DNA of 64,000 bases from Albugo candida (taxonomy: Eukaryota; Oomycota; Peronosporomycetes; Albuginales; Albuginaceae). This document shows positions 34,499 through 45,683 of the stretch, in pieces; position 1 is the stretch's first letter, and every line of letters begins with the position of its first letter. The position numbers and the translations under genes are program-made. Location of the stretch: contig CAJNAR010000024.1 of assembly GCA_905220665.1 (NCBI GenBank), positions 124,001 to 188,000 on the forward strand, read 5' to 3'. The notes under the pieces are model-generated. The model was not told the DNA's origin, did no database searches, and saw only the letters and a program-made list of their open reading frames with translations.

Positions 34499-36929
34499 AT
34501 GAAGCAATCAGTCGCGGAAGATGTACCGAGTCATCTTCGACGAACAGGACGGATCGAAAGTCTTGCTGAATTCCAACAGCGTGTACGCATCCAATCATCC
34601 GTCTCCATAGAGGATCCACAGGTCGAAAACTTGACCGATAGCGTCCAAATCGCTCGCGATACAATTGCGGATTCCAACGTATACCTTCGAAGACAATCCA
34701 CAGTGTCGTCCTTTGGTCCCGTGACTCCACATCCAATACATAAAAGCAATCTTCGGTATCGTCAATACAAAATCCTTTTTTTCCTCTTCATTTTGGGAAT
34801 CATCGGAGTGCCAGTGATTTATTCCATGAAGCGGTAGGAAGACTTGATGACTGCGCTTGACCATATCAACATTTTCTCCACAGATTGGACGCTATCATCC
34901 TCTCACGTCGGATGAGATATATCGATCAATTGCGAGATGGAGGTTCCGAGTACTTTGCGTGGATTGTTCATGCGCTTTTCTTTACAATTGTGGGGCTTTT
35001 ATTGACGCAAATCTCTTCGGCAGCAGCAGGTTTCTGACTCCTATTTGTATTCTCCAGACTGACACTTTTCTTCGACGCAAAGGCTCTGGAGTTTCGCAGA
35101 TGAAGACCATCCTCACCGGTATCGATCCTTCCTTTTATCTTCCCGGATACTTTGATGCATCGACTTTGATCGCTAAAATGGGCGGACTCGTTTGTGCGGT
35201 GGGCGCGGGACTTGTGGTCGGAACGGAAGGCGCAAATGTTCACATCATGTCGATCATCACACATCATCTCCTTCGACTTGGAATATTTGAGAATTTGGGC
35301 GAGCGATTGAATATGCGTCTTCAATTCTTAGCGGCTGCGTGTGCGGTTGGCGTCGCTGCGACTTTTTCGTCACCAATTGGCGGTGTTTTGTTCTCTATGG
35401 AAGTGACGTCCACATATTATTTGATATCCAATTACTTGAAAGCGTTCATCAGTTCGGTTTCCGGGGCGTTGGTGCTCAAAGTGCTTCTGACATTGACCTT
35501 TGCTGACGCCAAAGAAGCGAATTCTTCCATTTTGATGACGTCGTTCCCACCACAGCCGTACACTATCCAAGAGATTCCGTTGTACATGTTACTCGGTCTT
35601 TGTATCGGAGTCATTGCGACCGGAATGTTGTGGCTCGTTCGTGTGATTGCCATCAAAAGGACCGAATTCCGTCAAATGAAATCCGTAAAGATGCAATTCT
35701 TCATCAGATGGGTCGATCCCATGCTCGTAGCTGTTTTGTGTGCGTCAGCGACTTACTTGCCAGGAAAATTCACTCAAATCGGTCGAATGTCTGAGATTGT
35801 GATTCTCTTTACGCCCACAGAGCTTCCGGAAAGTTGGCGACTCATTTCCAAATATTACGCGTGCACAATCGTATGCGCCATCTATGTGATTCTTCTTCCA
35901 TTGTGCATCACACTAAAGCTTCCGACGGGTATTTGGCTGCCAACTTTCATCGCTGGTGCGGCGTTCGGAAGGTGTTTTGGAGAGTTTGTCAAATCCGTGT
36001 TCCCCACACGAGGCGTAATACCAGGAACGTACGCGTTGGCGGGTGCTGCGGCATTTGGAGGTGCTTCAACAAAGACGATTTCGGTCGCTGTGATTACTTT
36101 GGAAATCACTGGCGCCATGCAATTGATGCTGCCAATATTTTGTTCTGTTCTCGTTTCCATCGGAGTCGTACGTGTGCTTGGAGAGCTTTCGGTGTACGAT
36201 ACTCTTCTCTTCATCAGCAAATTGCCATATTTACCAACATTGAGAATCGATTCCAGCAAAGCGGTTGGTGATGTCATGGAACCTCTGGCGGTCTACGTGA
36301 CCCGAATCACAACCATTTCCAAGCTCTTGCTCGTCGTTCAACGGATGCCGGGACAAGATGTTCCAGTTTTGCGTGATGAAGAGACACGAATGCTGCTTGG
36401 AGTTGTGAGTACCAGTCAACTCCGCTTGTTTATCCACAAGTATTATAGCGAGCATGAATTGCCCGATGTGGAAGTGGATCTCGGCGAAGCTCCAACGCTG
36501 ATCGCAGGTCATCCATCCGGAAGCTTTGGGTTCAATTTTACTCGAAATTTCGCGGGAGGTTTGAATGGCACGTTATCGTACGATCAGCTTCACAACGCTC
36601 TCACTACAAAGACAGCACCAGCAGGCGATTTGTATCGACTTCCATTCATTCTGGACGATCATCGTATGCTAAATCTCCTGACACGCGACTGGACTACGAA
36701 TAAGAAGCAGCTTTTGGAACGGAAGGTGAAATTAAATCATCATAACGGATGCTTCATCAAGCCATTGGCAGTAACGATATCGAGCACAACGCCTTTGGAC
36801 GATCTGCATATGATCTTCACCATGTTCCGTTGCGATCATTGTTTTGTGTGTGATCAAGGCGCTCTCGTCGGTGTCGTGACGACAAAAGCTTTGCTGCAAG
36901 CTGGAAACGGAACCAAACATATGGAGTGA
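34499..36929 (+). CDS. CLC-family chloride channel or transporter with CBS domains
   Basis: Three exons: 34499-34833, 34884-35029, 35083-36929; introns of 50 and 53 bp; 775 aa. A cytosolic N-terminus of about 95 residues leads to a first membrane segment (ILFFLFILGIIGVPVIY). The second splice reconstitutes GSGVSQMKTILTG, the selectivity motif GSGIPE in this family. Later landmarks are VGTEGANVH (family GKEGPxxH, with the gating glutamate kept but the proline replaced by alanine), GVLFSMEV, and LPTGIWLPTFIAGAAFGR. Two CBS domains occupy the C-terminal third (around SSKAVGDVMEPLAVYV and KPLAVTISSTTPLDDL). The protein should conduct or exchange chloride in an internal or plasma membrane. Whether it is a channel or a proton-coupled antiporter cannot be read safely from the sequence. 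It ends 72 bp from the convergent myosin gene. Confidence 0.95.
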
Positions 36930-37001
36930 GTTGTAGTAATGAACAATTTCCAATATCCTCTCGCTAGTGTGATTAAATTGCGTTGTGACGACATATTTGA
37001 T

Positions 37002-40000
37002 TCAAGCTGCTCCAGAGAAGAACGATGTGGCTTTCATCAAAGGACTGGAGACGCGCGGGCTGTGATGCTGATGTCTCTGTGGAGAAATCGCGGTCGCGGG
37101 TTTCAGCGTACTGTTCCACGATTGTGGTGTGACATGGAGAGGTTCCGTTTGCCGCATAAAGGAGCGAGTATGACTCATTCCAGTTGGCATTTGCTGCATG
37201 AGAATCATTTGGTATTCGGCATAACACTCGTCACAGACACGAACTGGCTCATTATCATATCCTGTCGCGATCAGCGTGACACGTCGACTGGAATGTTCTA
37301 CAGAACATAAATGAGCGGAAAGTTGTAAGAAAAGGAGTATGTACCGTGACAGAATGAGTTCCCACAGAGTCGACAATGATGACGCCATACAAACAGATTG
37401 AACGCTTCGTGGCATTCGTAACATTCCGAACTGCGTGCCCACTTTGATATTCGAAAGAGTCGCGAAGTATTCATCGTAGAAGACGGAGAGCAACTGCTCT
37501 TCATTGTGTCAATAGCTCGATTATAGCTTGTGATTTCGCTCAAACGCATGGGAGCATTTGAATCGCAATGAGATGAACGGATCCTTGCTTCATCTAAACA
37601 TCTTTGCATTTGCGTGCTGGGTTGTGTCCCGATCGCTATTCTTCTCGGTTTTGTTTCTTCGTCAGTATCTCCGCGTTCTACTTCCAACTCGGCAGAAGGA
37701 GCCTGACCGACTGACATGGACGTCGACACGGAAGACGTTCGAGTGGGTCGAGAGCTCGCTACCGAATCGATTGAAGGTACTCGACCTCGATACGGTCGAT
37801 TGTGTAAGGATTGCCGAATGACTTCCATTTGATAATGAATTCCCTCTAGGATCTCGGAGGTTCTCTCCGGAGGTACACGAACGTCATCAAAATGCTTGAA
37901 TCTCCGTTCTGTGTCGAATAAGTTTTGATCATTTCCGCTCGCTTTTGTCTCATGTTCGGTTTTCGACACTAAATTGAATAGAAATTGTTCTAAAAAATCG
38001 CATTTGAATGTCAGATCGTCAATTTTACGACTGAGAAGCTGAATACCATCCATATCATCCGTTGGATGAGGTCTGGTTTCGCTATGAGTGCTCTCGTTCG
38101 CTCTCACATCGATCGCTGGACTTGAGTGCTCTGCTACTTGAGTCTGACTGATCTTGTAGAAAGAATCCAATTTTCTGCTTTCGTGTGTCAAAGCTTTAGG
38201 TGCGTCTTGTTTCAAAAGATTCTTCAATGGGGAGATTTCATGCAGGAGGACTTCATTGTGTGGCTCGGAATCGACTCGACTTGTGTCATTACGCGGAGAT
38301 CTATCTAAACTCGGTGTTTTGCTCACCTGTCGCCACCACAATTGAATGAGACGAGCCGCAAAGAATTGTTGAGCGTGGAAACGTTGTGAGTGGCACTCTC
38401 TATAGAAGCGCTGGATTTTCAAAGCAGATTTCTCATAGAGGATCTGTCGTCGCTTTCTAAGAGTATTTCGCGAGTGAAAACTTCGAAAGTGCGCCTGAAT
38501 GACGATGACACTTTGCTGAATGACTGTCGCATGACGTTCAACTGCGTATCTCCGCCAACATCTCTGTATTCGTGCAGCTGCAGCATTCCATACAGTTGCT
38601 CGATGACGCTGTACTCGTCGACGAGCGATGCAAACTCGAAAGAAATTCTGTAATGTGAGTATGCATTTGACTTGAAGACGATAAAGACGTTGTTCGCGAG
38701 CTTGGCGAAAATTCTTTTGTAAGCAAAGCGCTGAGCTCTCTCGGCACTGTAACCTGATAAACGCGAATTGATCGTACGTTTTCTGGTGACAAAATATCAG
38801 TGTACGCCCCAGTTGAACTCCCGCACTGCAGCAGTGAGAATTAAAAGCGGCAATGGAATCATTCACAGAATCTTTGGAAGGATCGTGCTGAAGATTTGCT
38901 TGCAAAAGTAACGCTCTACAGATATCCAAACAGCGTAATTGCATCGTATTGCTGGTAGCCAGCACCAAAGCTCTTCCACTCAGTCGACCGATTTTTTTGG
39001 TGGATAGAAGCACACAGTGAAACTGTCGGATGAATTCTTTGTGGCGAATACGAACGGAGAAACCTGCTCGGGCGATTCGAGCCGCTTCAACGACACCTGC
39101 ACAGCGTAATTGCTCGACCACACGAATTCGATCCAGATAATTCGGTTCCTTGTAGTCGTTGGTCTTGATACAGCGAATGTAATGAGCTTCTGTTTTAGCA
39201 ATTTCAACCAAAAGAGAGTCCAATTGATACCGAAATTGAGCTGATAGACTCGCAACGGAGACAGTGGAATTCCGTCGATGTCTTCCGGTACTTGTCGGTT
39301 TCTTCAAAGGGATATGAGCCGAGACTTGTGTGCTTTGGGAGAGTGTTCCGCTGCCTTTAAAGGCGTCCAAGCGGCCATCTTCATCAATCCTTCCTTTCGA
39401 TCCGATAAAAGCGAGGATCTTGTTGGAAGACTGTTGAAATAATTGCTGGGCGTTCAATGGAAGTGTATCCATATTTTTCTCTAGAAATCGATCCAAATCG
39501 TAACGAACGTGACCGGCAAAATGTTTGATCACAAACTGAAAACGGCTTTGTTCGATATTTCCGGCACTAAAGCATACATTCGCCAAGACGCTATCGAGTC
39601 GGCTGCATCCTCTCTTCACGTACACGCGATACAGTTTGGTAATAAGCGCTTCATTGCATCCTTTTGGTAGCATGCATTCCTGATTGAGAAGGGAGAAGAA
39701 TCCTTGTGTGCGATCGTCAAAGAAGGAGAGGCAATTGAGATTGTCCGAGTATTCAATCTCCTTCCATACAATTTCTTCGTCTCGGTACATTTGCTGCTCC
39801 TTTTGAAAAACGCACTCATTGAATTGTGCTTGAATCCTTTCGTTCGCATAATTGATAAAAAGCTGCTCAAAACCATTCTGCTCGACATTTTCGAATCCAA
39901 AGATATCGAGAATTCCGATGCAGAGAAGCGAACCACGAGGTTGTGACTCTGAGCCAGCATCGATCGTGGTGTTGAGACGCTGAACAAGCCATTCGAATAA

Positions 40001-41317
40001 GCCGCAATATATGAATTTGGCAAGAGACTGACATACTTCTGCTGCTTGAGTCGGGCTTACATCCAAATGCACCGTTTCCACGCCTGCCTGGATTTTCTTC
40101 GTAATTATGAGCGTTGTGAGCGATTCGACCGGTAACTTGAGCAAATCAGAAGCTTTTGCTAGGTGTTCCTTACACGTTTCTTCCACCACGATGTTTCGAT
40201 CTGTGGATGCGAATCGCACGTTCCCGAGATGCAACACGGCTCCAAGAAGACTGAATAGATCATCTCTTTCTGACTGGAGCGTCCCGATATCGTTTAGAGC
40301 TTGTATGGTTTTCTCGTAGCGACACTTGTACGTATTCTGTTGTGTCATCGTGAATCGCGCCAGTTGTGGGAGGAAATGGAAGGAAATGTGACCAGCTAAG
40401 AGACGATTTTTAGTCTCTTCCGATGCTCCAAAATAAAGTTCATAAAAAATGTGAAAGTTCTGTTCACATGGCGCCTGATGAATCAAACGGACTTTCTCCA
40501 AAAGATACGATGCGACTCGAGCTCCGATTAGAATATGTGACGTTGCATTGAATTGCAAAGTTGTGAATTTGCCAAATCGACTGCTGTTATCGTTGCGTAT
40601 TGTTTGTGCGTTTCCAAATGATTCCAAAATTGGATTTGTTTGTAATATATATTTTCCGATCTTTGCACTTTTTTCATTCCCGAAAGCCAACGTCTCTTGT
40701 GTTGCGGTGAAGAAATGGAGCAGATATTTGGCAGTCTCTGTCTTTCCTGCTCCACTTTCTCCACTTACAAGAATTGACTGATTGCATCGATTCTTTCTCA
40801 TCCTCTCAAATGTTCTCCTTCCAACAGCAAATACATGAGGTCGTCGAGACAGAGGACGTTCGCTTTGAATACTTGGGTCATACAAGGAAAGCTGAGAAGA
40901 CGAATAAAGATTGTCGACGGTTTTGAACGGGTTAAGTGCCACCAGTATCTCTCCAAGAAATGTATAAATCTGATCGCGTTGGTACCGCCGATGTAGTACA
41001 TGAAGGATCGATGGCTCGTGAAGATGAGGTAATTCTGTAAGACAATGCAGTGATCCGACATTGTCGATGTTGTTGCATAGAAACCATTGACGTAAGCGAC
41101 CTTGACTCTGTAGCGAGCTCATCGACGAACCGACATTTTTCGATTTCTTCCACAGCGAAAGTATTTTTACTTCGCCGTTTTGGATTAGCTGAACGTGAAT
41201 TGATTCCTTTGTGTCGTGTGCCTGATGGCTCAGAACAATTGCTGCGGTCCATACTTGCGATTCGCACGGGATCCAAATGTGCGTACCAGCTTCCATTCGA
41301 GAATTCGGCCCACACAT
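37002..41317 (-). CDS. Myosin heavy chain with IQ repeats and C-terminal FYVE finger
   Basis: Two exons, 41317-37345 and 37297-37002, with a 47-bp intron (GTACAT...TGTAG); 1,422 aa. The motor has the P-loop GESGAGKTETAKYLL, switch I NDNSSRFGKF, switch II LDIFGFE and the HYIRCIKTN segment. About six IQ-like motifs follow (for example LQKNFRQAREQR, IQRCWRRYAVER, IQAHFRSFHSRN), then a Ser-rich tail. The intron splits the FYVE domain: CYECHEAFNLFVWRHHCRLCGNSFC ends exon 1 and RRVTLI...VRVCDECY opens in exon 2. At the join the expected second cysteine of FCxxC is histidine. FYVE domains bind PI3P on endosomes, so this would be a membrane-cargo myosin; such fusions are known from oomycetes. The start could be 41317 or the next ATG seven codons on. 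Confidence 0.94.
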
Positions 41318-41573
41318 ACGTACAAAACCGGTTCAACCAGCCTCTTTTTTCTGATATTAGCGTATAATCCAGTTGGAAATTGTGCGATAAGCATCCAGTC
41401 AATATGAATTGGCATCTGTTTTTCCCTGATATCTAAAATTGCTTGGACAAAATATTGACAATTAGCATCCAGTACTTTTGGGTAAGTTCCGATCGTTGGC
41501 TGGAGGCTTGTGATGTTTAACAAGCCATTTCACGCTCTCATCTGTGGTTGGACGCGGTCGATTTTAAATGCCA

Positions 41574-42373
41574 CTACCCGTAAAACGACGAGATTTGGGA
41601 TAGAATCTCCGAGTCCGATAATAATTGGCTCTGGCTCTCACTCAGAAGCCCCGAAGGAATCGGAAAGAGCATTTTGTTGGTCTCAAAAGTATCGCCAATG
41701 TTTTCAGGTCGTAAACGATTCTCTTCAAAAGCATTGGCATCCAGGCATTCATCGAATGACGCACCTGGAAACGTACTTGGAGCAAAGGACCAATCTTCAT
41801 CTTGATCTGTGACAAAAGAAACCGGCATGCTGGCGGTCGGTGCGACAATAATATGACATCCTTCCATCTTTCCAGTCGTATGTATTTGAAATTGTATTTC
41901 CAACGGACCGAAATGAGAATCAAATGACACCAATGGCCACTGTAATTCCGACTTGGACGGCTTTATCGCATCCATTCTCTTCCCCAATTCCTCTGTGAAG
42001 CATTTTAATAAAAGCTCGGGTCTTGACGCTCTCCGAAAGACTGAATGACAGTATAAATCGTCTCTTGTCGTCGTGTCCTTTGTGTGTGTAAAACGAAACT
42101 TGCTCAAAACCCGATCCAATACTCGGAAGGAAACCTGTAAAAGGCGCTGTAATTGAGGCCGACGGCGATACAAAAGGCGAACTGTATGCCCATCTTCTGT
42201 CCAGCGTAGCACGGTCGCATCCACTGAGCTCTCCAGAATGAAATGCAGCTTTTGTATTACTTGGAAATCTCTTTCCTGTGCCATTCTTTGCGGTACAAAG
42301 TAGCTCCTCTTTTTCAAAGCGGTGTGAATAGCTTAAGAGCATACCTTTTGATCTCAGCATCCGATCGATCCAT
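41574..42373 (-). CDS. HSF-type DNA-binding protein, divergent
   Basis: Two exons: 42373-42345 and 42285-41574, intron 59 bp (GTATGC...GCAAAG), 246 aa. Residues about 13-105 fit a heat-shock-factor DNA-binding domain in spacing: FQVIQKLHFIL (family FVxKLxxML), VLRWTEDGHTVRL, LLQVSFR...LSKFRFTH, and a clear ending DLYCHSVFRRASRPELLLKCF (family YxHxxFxRxxPELL). The usual SFxRQLNxYGF helix is poorly conserved, so the recognition helix is unusual. No coiled-coil trimerisation region follows, and the C-terminus is acidic and Ser/Leu-rich (LLSESQSQLLSDSEILSQ), like an activation domain. The short first exon adds only MDRSDAEIK; the alternative start is the ATG at 42284. It lies 256 bp downstream of nothing in operon sense, but in tandem ahead of the myosin gene. 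Confidence 0.62.
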
Positions 42374-42494
42374 AGCCAAATGAAGCGCATCATCTGCAAG
42401 TACGGTCACAATTGTTAGCGACTGTCCCTTTCCACCGCAAACGCCATTCTTTGACGCATTTTGGACGCTTTCTAATGCTTTGGTGCATATACAA

Positions 42495-42785
42495 TCACTC
42501 TGTTGAGTTACCTTTGGCTACATTCGTGCAAGAGTGAATGCGGTCGGTACGAATTATCAACTTACGTGTTTGGCGTGTGTCTTTTCCTCGACGCAGCTCT
42601 TGTGCGCATTGAGTAGACATGTGGTGCGTAGTTGTAATCCGTTGATCTCGTTTTGAGTACGCTTTTGCGGATTTCAGAGAGCTTTCATAATGCAAGAGTG
42701 AATGCGCATTACCTCTTCCGCCTCTTTTAGCGCGCGACATGAAGTCAACTTCAAGTGATGAATTCATTGAATTGCCGCGATTCAT
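42495..42785 (-). CDS. Small basic hypothetical protein (80 or 96 aa)
   Basis: An ATG-started frame, basic and polar (MSRAKRGGRGNAH..., KDTRQT...). A good donor GTAAGT at 42565 and an acceptor at 42518 define a 48-bp intron without an in-frame stop; both spliced (80 aa) and unspliced (96 aa) readings end at the same stop. No domain is recognised. It lies between the HSF-like gene and the RCHY1-like gene, all on the minus strand. It might instead be a 5' exon of a longer transcript running into the HSF-like gene. Confidence 0.4.
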   Translation of the reverse strand: MNRGNSMNSSLEVDFMSRAKRGGRGNAHSLLHYESSLKSAKAYSKRDQRITTTHHMSTQCAQELRRGKDTRQTRKLIIRTDRIHSCTNVAKGNSTE

Positions 42786-43034
42786 TGATTTGACAGCCTA
42801 AAATCATTGGCTCTAACGCATTTGTCATTTTGCAGCGAGCGAAGCGGATGAAAGCTTAAAGACGCTGCAAAGCGTTTGCTCCAATCTCTTGCTTCCCCTC
42901 ACGCAATCCGACATATAACAAGAGATAACTCTGAATTCTGCGTGTGTAGGGACATTGCGTTCCGATTGCATTTGATCCCAAGAAATGAAGTCAACATACT
43001 CCCTTTGCTATTTTCATAATGATAAATCATTTCG

Positions 43035-44404
43035 CTACCCCGACACCGAATCTAATCGTTCAGAATCATCCACACTCCCTTTTTCGGCCGAGTCACTGAA
43101 CTGCTTTAATACTTTGGTGTTATAAGAATTGCACTTTTCCTGTTGACATTTGTGGTACACAAAATGGTATTTCGTGATAGAACGACACTCACAGTCGCTG
43201 CAGTAAATCAGAGATCGGACATTAGCGTACTCTATCGGCATTTGCTCGCGCTCCATCAACTCGTCAATACTCGCGAAATAAAGCTCCATGTCACCCAGCG
43301 ATTTCGAGCACAACGGGCACACATAATTTGACTAAGATAAAGTAAGGACCTCCCCGATTCAAAAAGTGATTTCCGTACCAGCGTGTACTCCTCGTAGCAA
43401 GTCACATGCATACAGTGGCCGCAGGGAAGGAACATCACCGGTGTTGTCGATGTGAACATGAATGTGTGACAAATCGGACAATCGGACTCTAACGAGCGCT
43501 CGACACATTTATGTTTCTTCAGACTGATGCTCATACACGCATTACATCGATCACAATGAAAGTAGTCAATGTCCAATCCTTTCCCAATTCGACAAATTTT
43601 GCATTTGTCGCAGTGATAAATAGCTTTTTTGGCGTCGTCATCGTAGAATCTACAAATACTGCAAAAGTATTGTGCGAATTCGACGCCACAAAAGCTATCA
43701 ACACATCGATTTGTGACCGGCTGTCACACATTCAGTCATAACAGGTGATGGAGTTCGCGATGAAGCAAAAAACCGACCTGGATTGTGTTACAAGACATAC
43801 ACGAGACCTCTTCTGTCGCGTATCGATCGATACTGTGTGTCTCGTTCTCATCGTGACAAAAGCGGCATGTGTACCAATTGCCACAACACTTAGCCCGAAG
43901 CTTGCAACGACGTCTACATTGATCGTAGTGAGCAGATGACGAGCGGGATTTGTTTGACGTACTGGTAGTGCTGGCAGCCTAGAATAGACTTGAGCTCGTC
44001 CTTGAGCATCAGGATGAGCATGAGATTGGATCAAAATGGAGGATGAGACGAACATGGTGGGTTGGCTGAAGACGCTCGGTCTCGTTGTCACAGGAGCCTT
44101 TGACTGCACTGATTTTTTGACGAGAATCGTTCCACTGCTTCATCATCAGGCCTTGAACGAGTTCGGCCTTATCTTTTGGAGTCAAAGACGTACGAGCTTG
44201 TACTTGGCGGATCTGAGCCTTTAGCATTTCCTGAGCATTTTGATCGTGATGCAGAGGAGATGGTAGCGAGCTTGGTCGAACTATTGATCCTTGATGATTC
44301 TCTTCTCCCCCTAGAGAGTCTCCAAGAGCACGTTCAAGGCTACAGCATCGCAACACGTTACTCGACTACAAAGACCGACGTCATGTCATCCACCTTTGCA
44401 ACAT
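43035..44404 (-). CDS. RCHY1: RCHY1/PIRH2-type E3 ubiquitin ligase (CHY + CTCHY + RING)
   Basis: Five exons: 44404-44394 (tentative), 44339-44054, 43978-43778, 43720-43379, 43331-43035; introns 47-75 bp; about 378 aa. The CHY finger is AHYDQCRRRCKLRAKCC then YTCRFCHDE and CMSCNTIQ. The CTCHY region follows (FCGVEFAQYFCSICRFYDDD, YHCDKCKICRIG). The RING of C3H2C3 type is CPICHTFMF, LPCGHCMHVTCY and, after an intron, CPLC. The final part has the zinc-ribbon-like CSDCECRS and YHKC. This domain order defines the RCHY1 family, which ubiquitinates substrates such as p53-class factors in animals and light-signalling or stress regulators in plants. The N-terminal 100 residues are unusual and unconserved to my eye; the 11-nt first exon is the weakest part of the model. 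Confidence 0.85.
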
Positions 44405-44882
44405 CTTGCGCGCAAAAGTTTCCTTTAGTCAAAAGACAATTCCTCCCTATGCGTTATTGGGCGGCTTTGCCGCGTTGCTTGTCCTAAATATAACACTATC
44501 TATTTCTATGTCCAGAAGCGTAATATGGAGCGCATTAGCGTACAAAATGTTGCATTTGTGCGCTTTTGGGCTCAAGAGCGAGTCCGACCGCAATGGGAAG
44601 TGTTTACGGATTAGAAAGAGCGTACAATGCAGCCGCTGCTGAGTTTTGGATGGTGTCACAGGTGGAAGACCCGTGTGTAGCAGTTTCTTTGTGGATAGCG
44701 AATTGCACTAGTTCATTTTACAGCAGCGAAATTATTTGCCACGTGTCGTAAGGATCTCTTCTCCCGTTGAGTATACCGTGACGTAATTCTCATACTGCTC
44801 TGAATCGTACGATGGTGATATTAATATTTCCACGTGGCCTCTGGCGTATGCGTTCATCAGGCATTGTTCATTCTCTTAACAT
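44405..44882. other. Divergent intergenic region
   Basis: About 480 bp between the minus-strand E3 ligase start and the plus-strand secreted candidate. Frames here overlap on both strands and show no motif. Probably promoter sequence. Confidence 0.4.
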
Positions 44883-45683
44883 ATGCTAACGCCATGCAGA
44901 CGAATCGCATGTTATTGTTTTTTTATGTGTGGCTGCTTGACGCTCTCACTTGAAGCGATGGTAACCCGCACGAGTAAGCGTCCGGTTGAGACAGCTACAG
45001 ATACGACTGCAATAACACAGGGTAACAGACATGAATACTTTTCACTAACAAAGTCAAAGAATGAGGAAGGAAGCAGTGAAACAAATAGTGAGCGAATTAC
45101 TAAAGGTTCGTCTAAGGAAAACACTCCTGGAGATCAAATCAAGTCAAAAGATGAACGGGGAGGAGTGCTATCTCATACAAAGGCACAATTGCCGTCAAAA
45201 GGTAAATTGGTCTCAGTTGAGGTGGGATCAAGTACACGTGGCAAGGCTAAAGTTGGGACTTTGCGAGATGACCCGGGGACTAAGGGTTTACCGAGACCGC
45301 CATTATACCAAACGTACTCAAATGGACAATCCTCTAGCCCCCCTGGAAATGTGCACGGGCTATTGTACAGCGACCGCAACAAACTGAAAGTGACAGGAGA
45401 TCGATTTGGGATACCACCGAATTCTCCATCTTCACACGAGAAGAAGATACTAGTAGCACGTCCAAAACCAACGATCTCAACAACGTCAAAAGGTGTTTCC
45501 TGGTTGAAGGGTCTGTTCAAGAAAACACCATCGACGAATAAACAGCCACGACTTGTGATGCCGATAGACATTGATAGAATCCGTCCCGGAGATGATCCGG
45601 TTAAACGTGCAGCAGTTGATGCTAAAATGATGGAATTCCATGATATAATTGCACAGCGGGGGCAAAAAGGAGGACACGTGTGA
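44883..45683 (+). CDS. Secreted, intrinsically disordered protein; effector candidate (266 aa)
   Basis: Single ATG-started exon. The N-terminus MLTPCRRIACYCFFMCGCLTLSLEA has two arginines followed by a hydrophobic, cysteine-rich core and a plausible cleavage after LEA. The mature protein is almost entirely hydrophilic and low in order: many Ser, Thr, Lys, Gly, Pro (for example KSKNEEGSSETNSERITKGS). Near the C-terminus there is a short amphipathic segment (GVSWLKGLFKKTP) and an acidic/helical end (DPVKRAAVDAKMMEFHDIIAQ). No RXLR, CHxC or Crinkler motif is visible. Signal peptide plus disordered body beside gene-poor DNA is typical of oomycete effector candidates; the role itself is inference. 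The two short structured segments are the parts most likely to be functional. Confidence 0.6.
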   Translation: MLTPCRRIACYCFFMCGCLTLSLEAMVTRTSKRPVETATDTTAITQGNRHEYFSLTKSKNEEGSSETNSERITKGSSKENTPGDQIKSKDERGGVLSHTKAQLPSKGKLVSVEVGSSTRGKAKVGTLRDDPGTKGLPRPPLYQTYSNGQSSSPPGNVHGLLYSDRNKLKVTGDRFGIPPNSPSSHEKKILVARPKPTISTTSKGVSWLKGLFKKTPSTNKQPRLVMPIDIDRIRPGDDPVKRAAVDAKMMEFHDIIAQRGQKGGHV

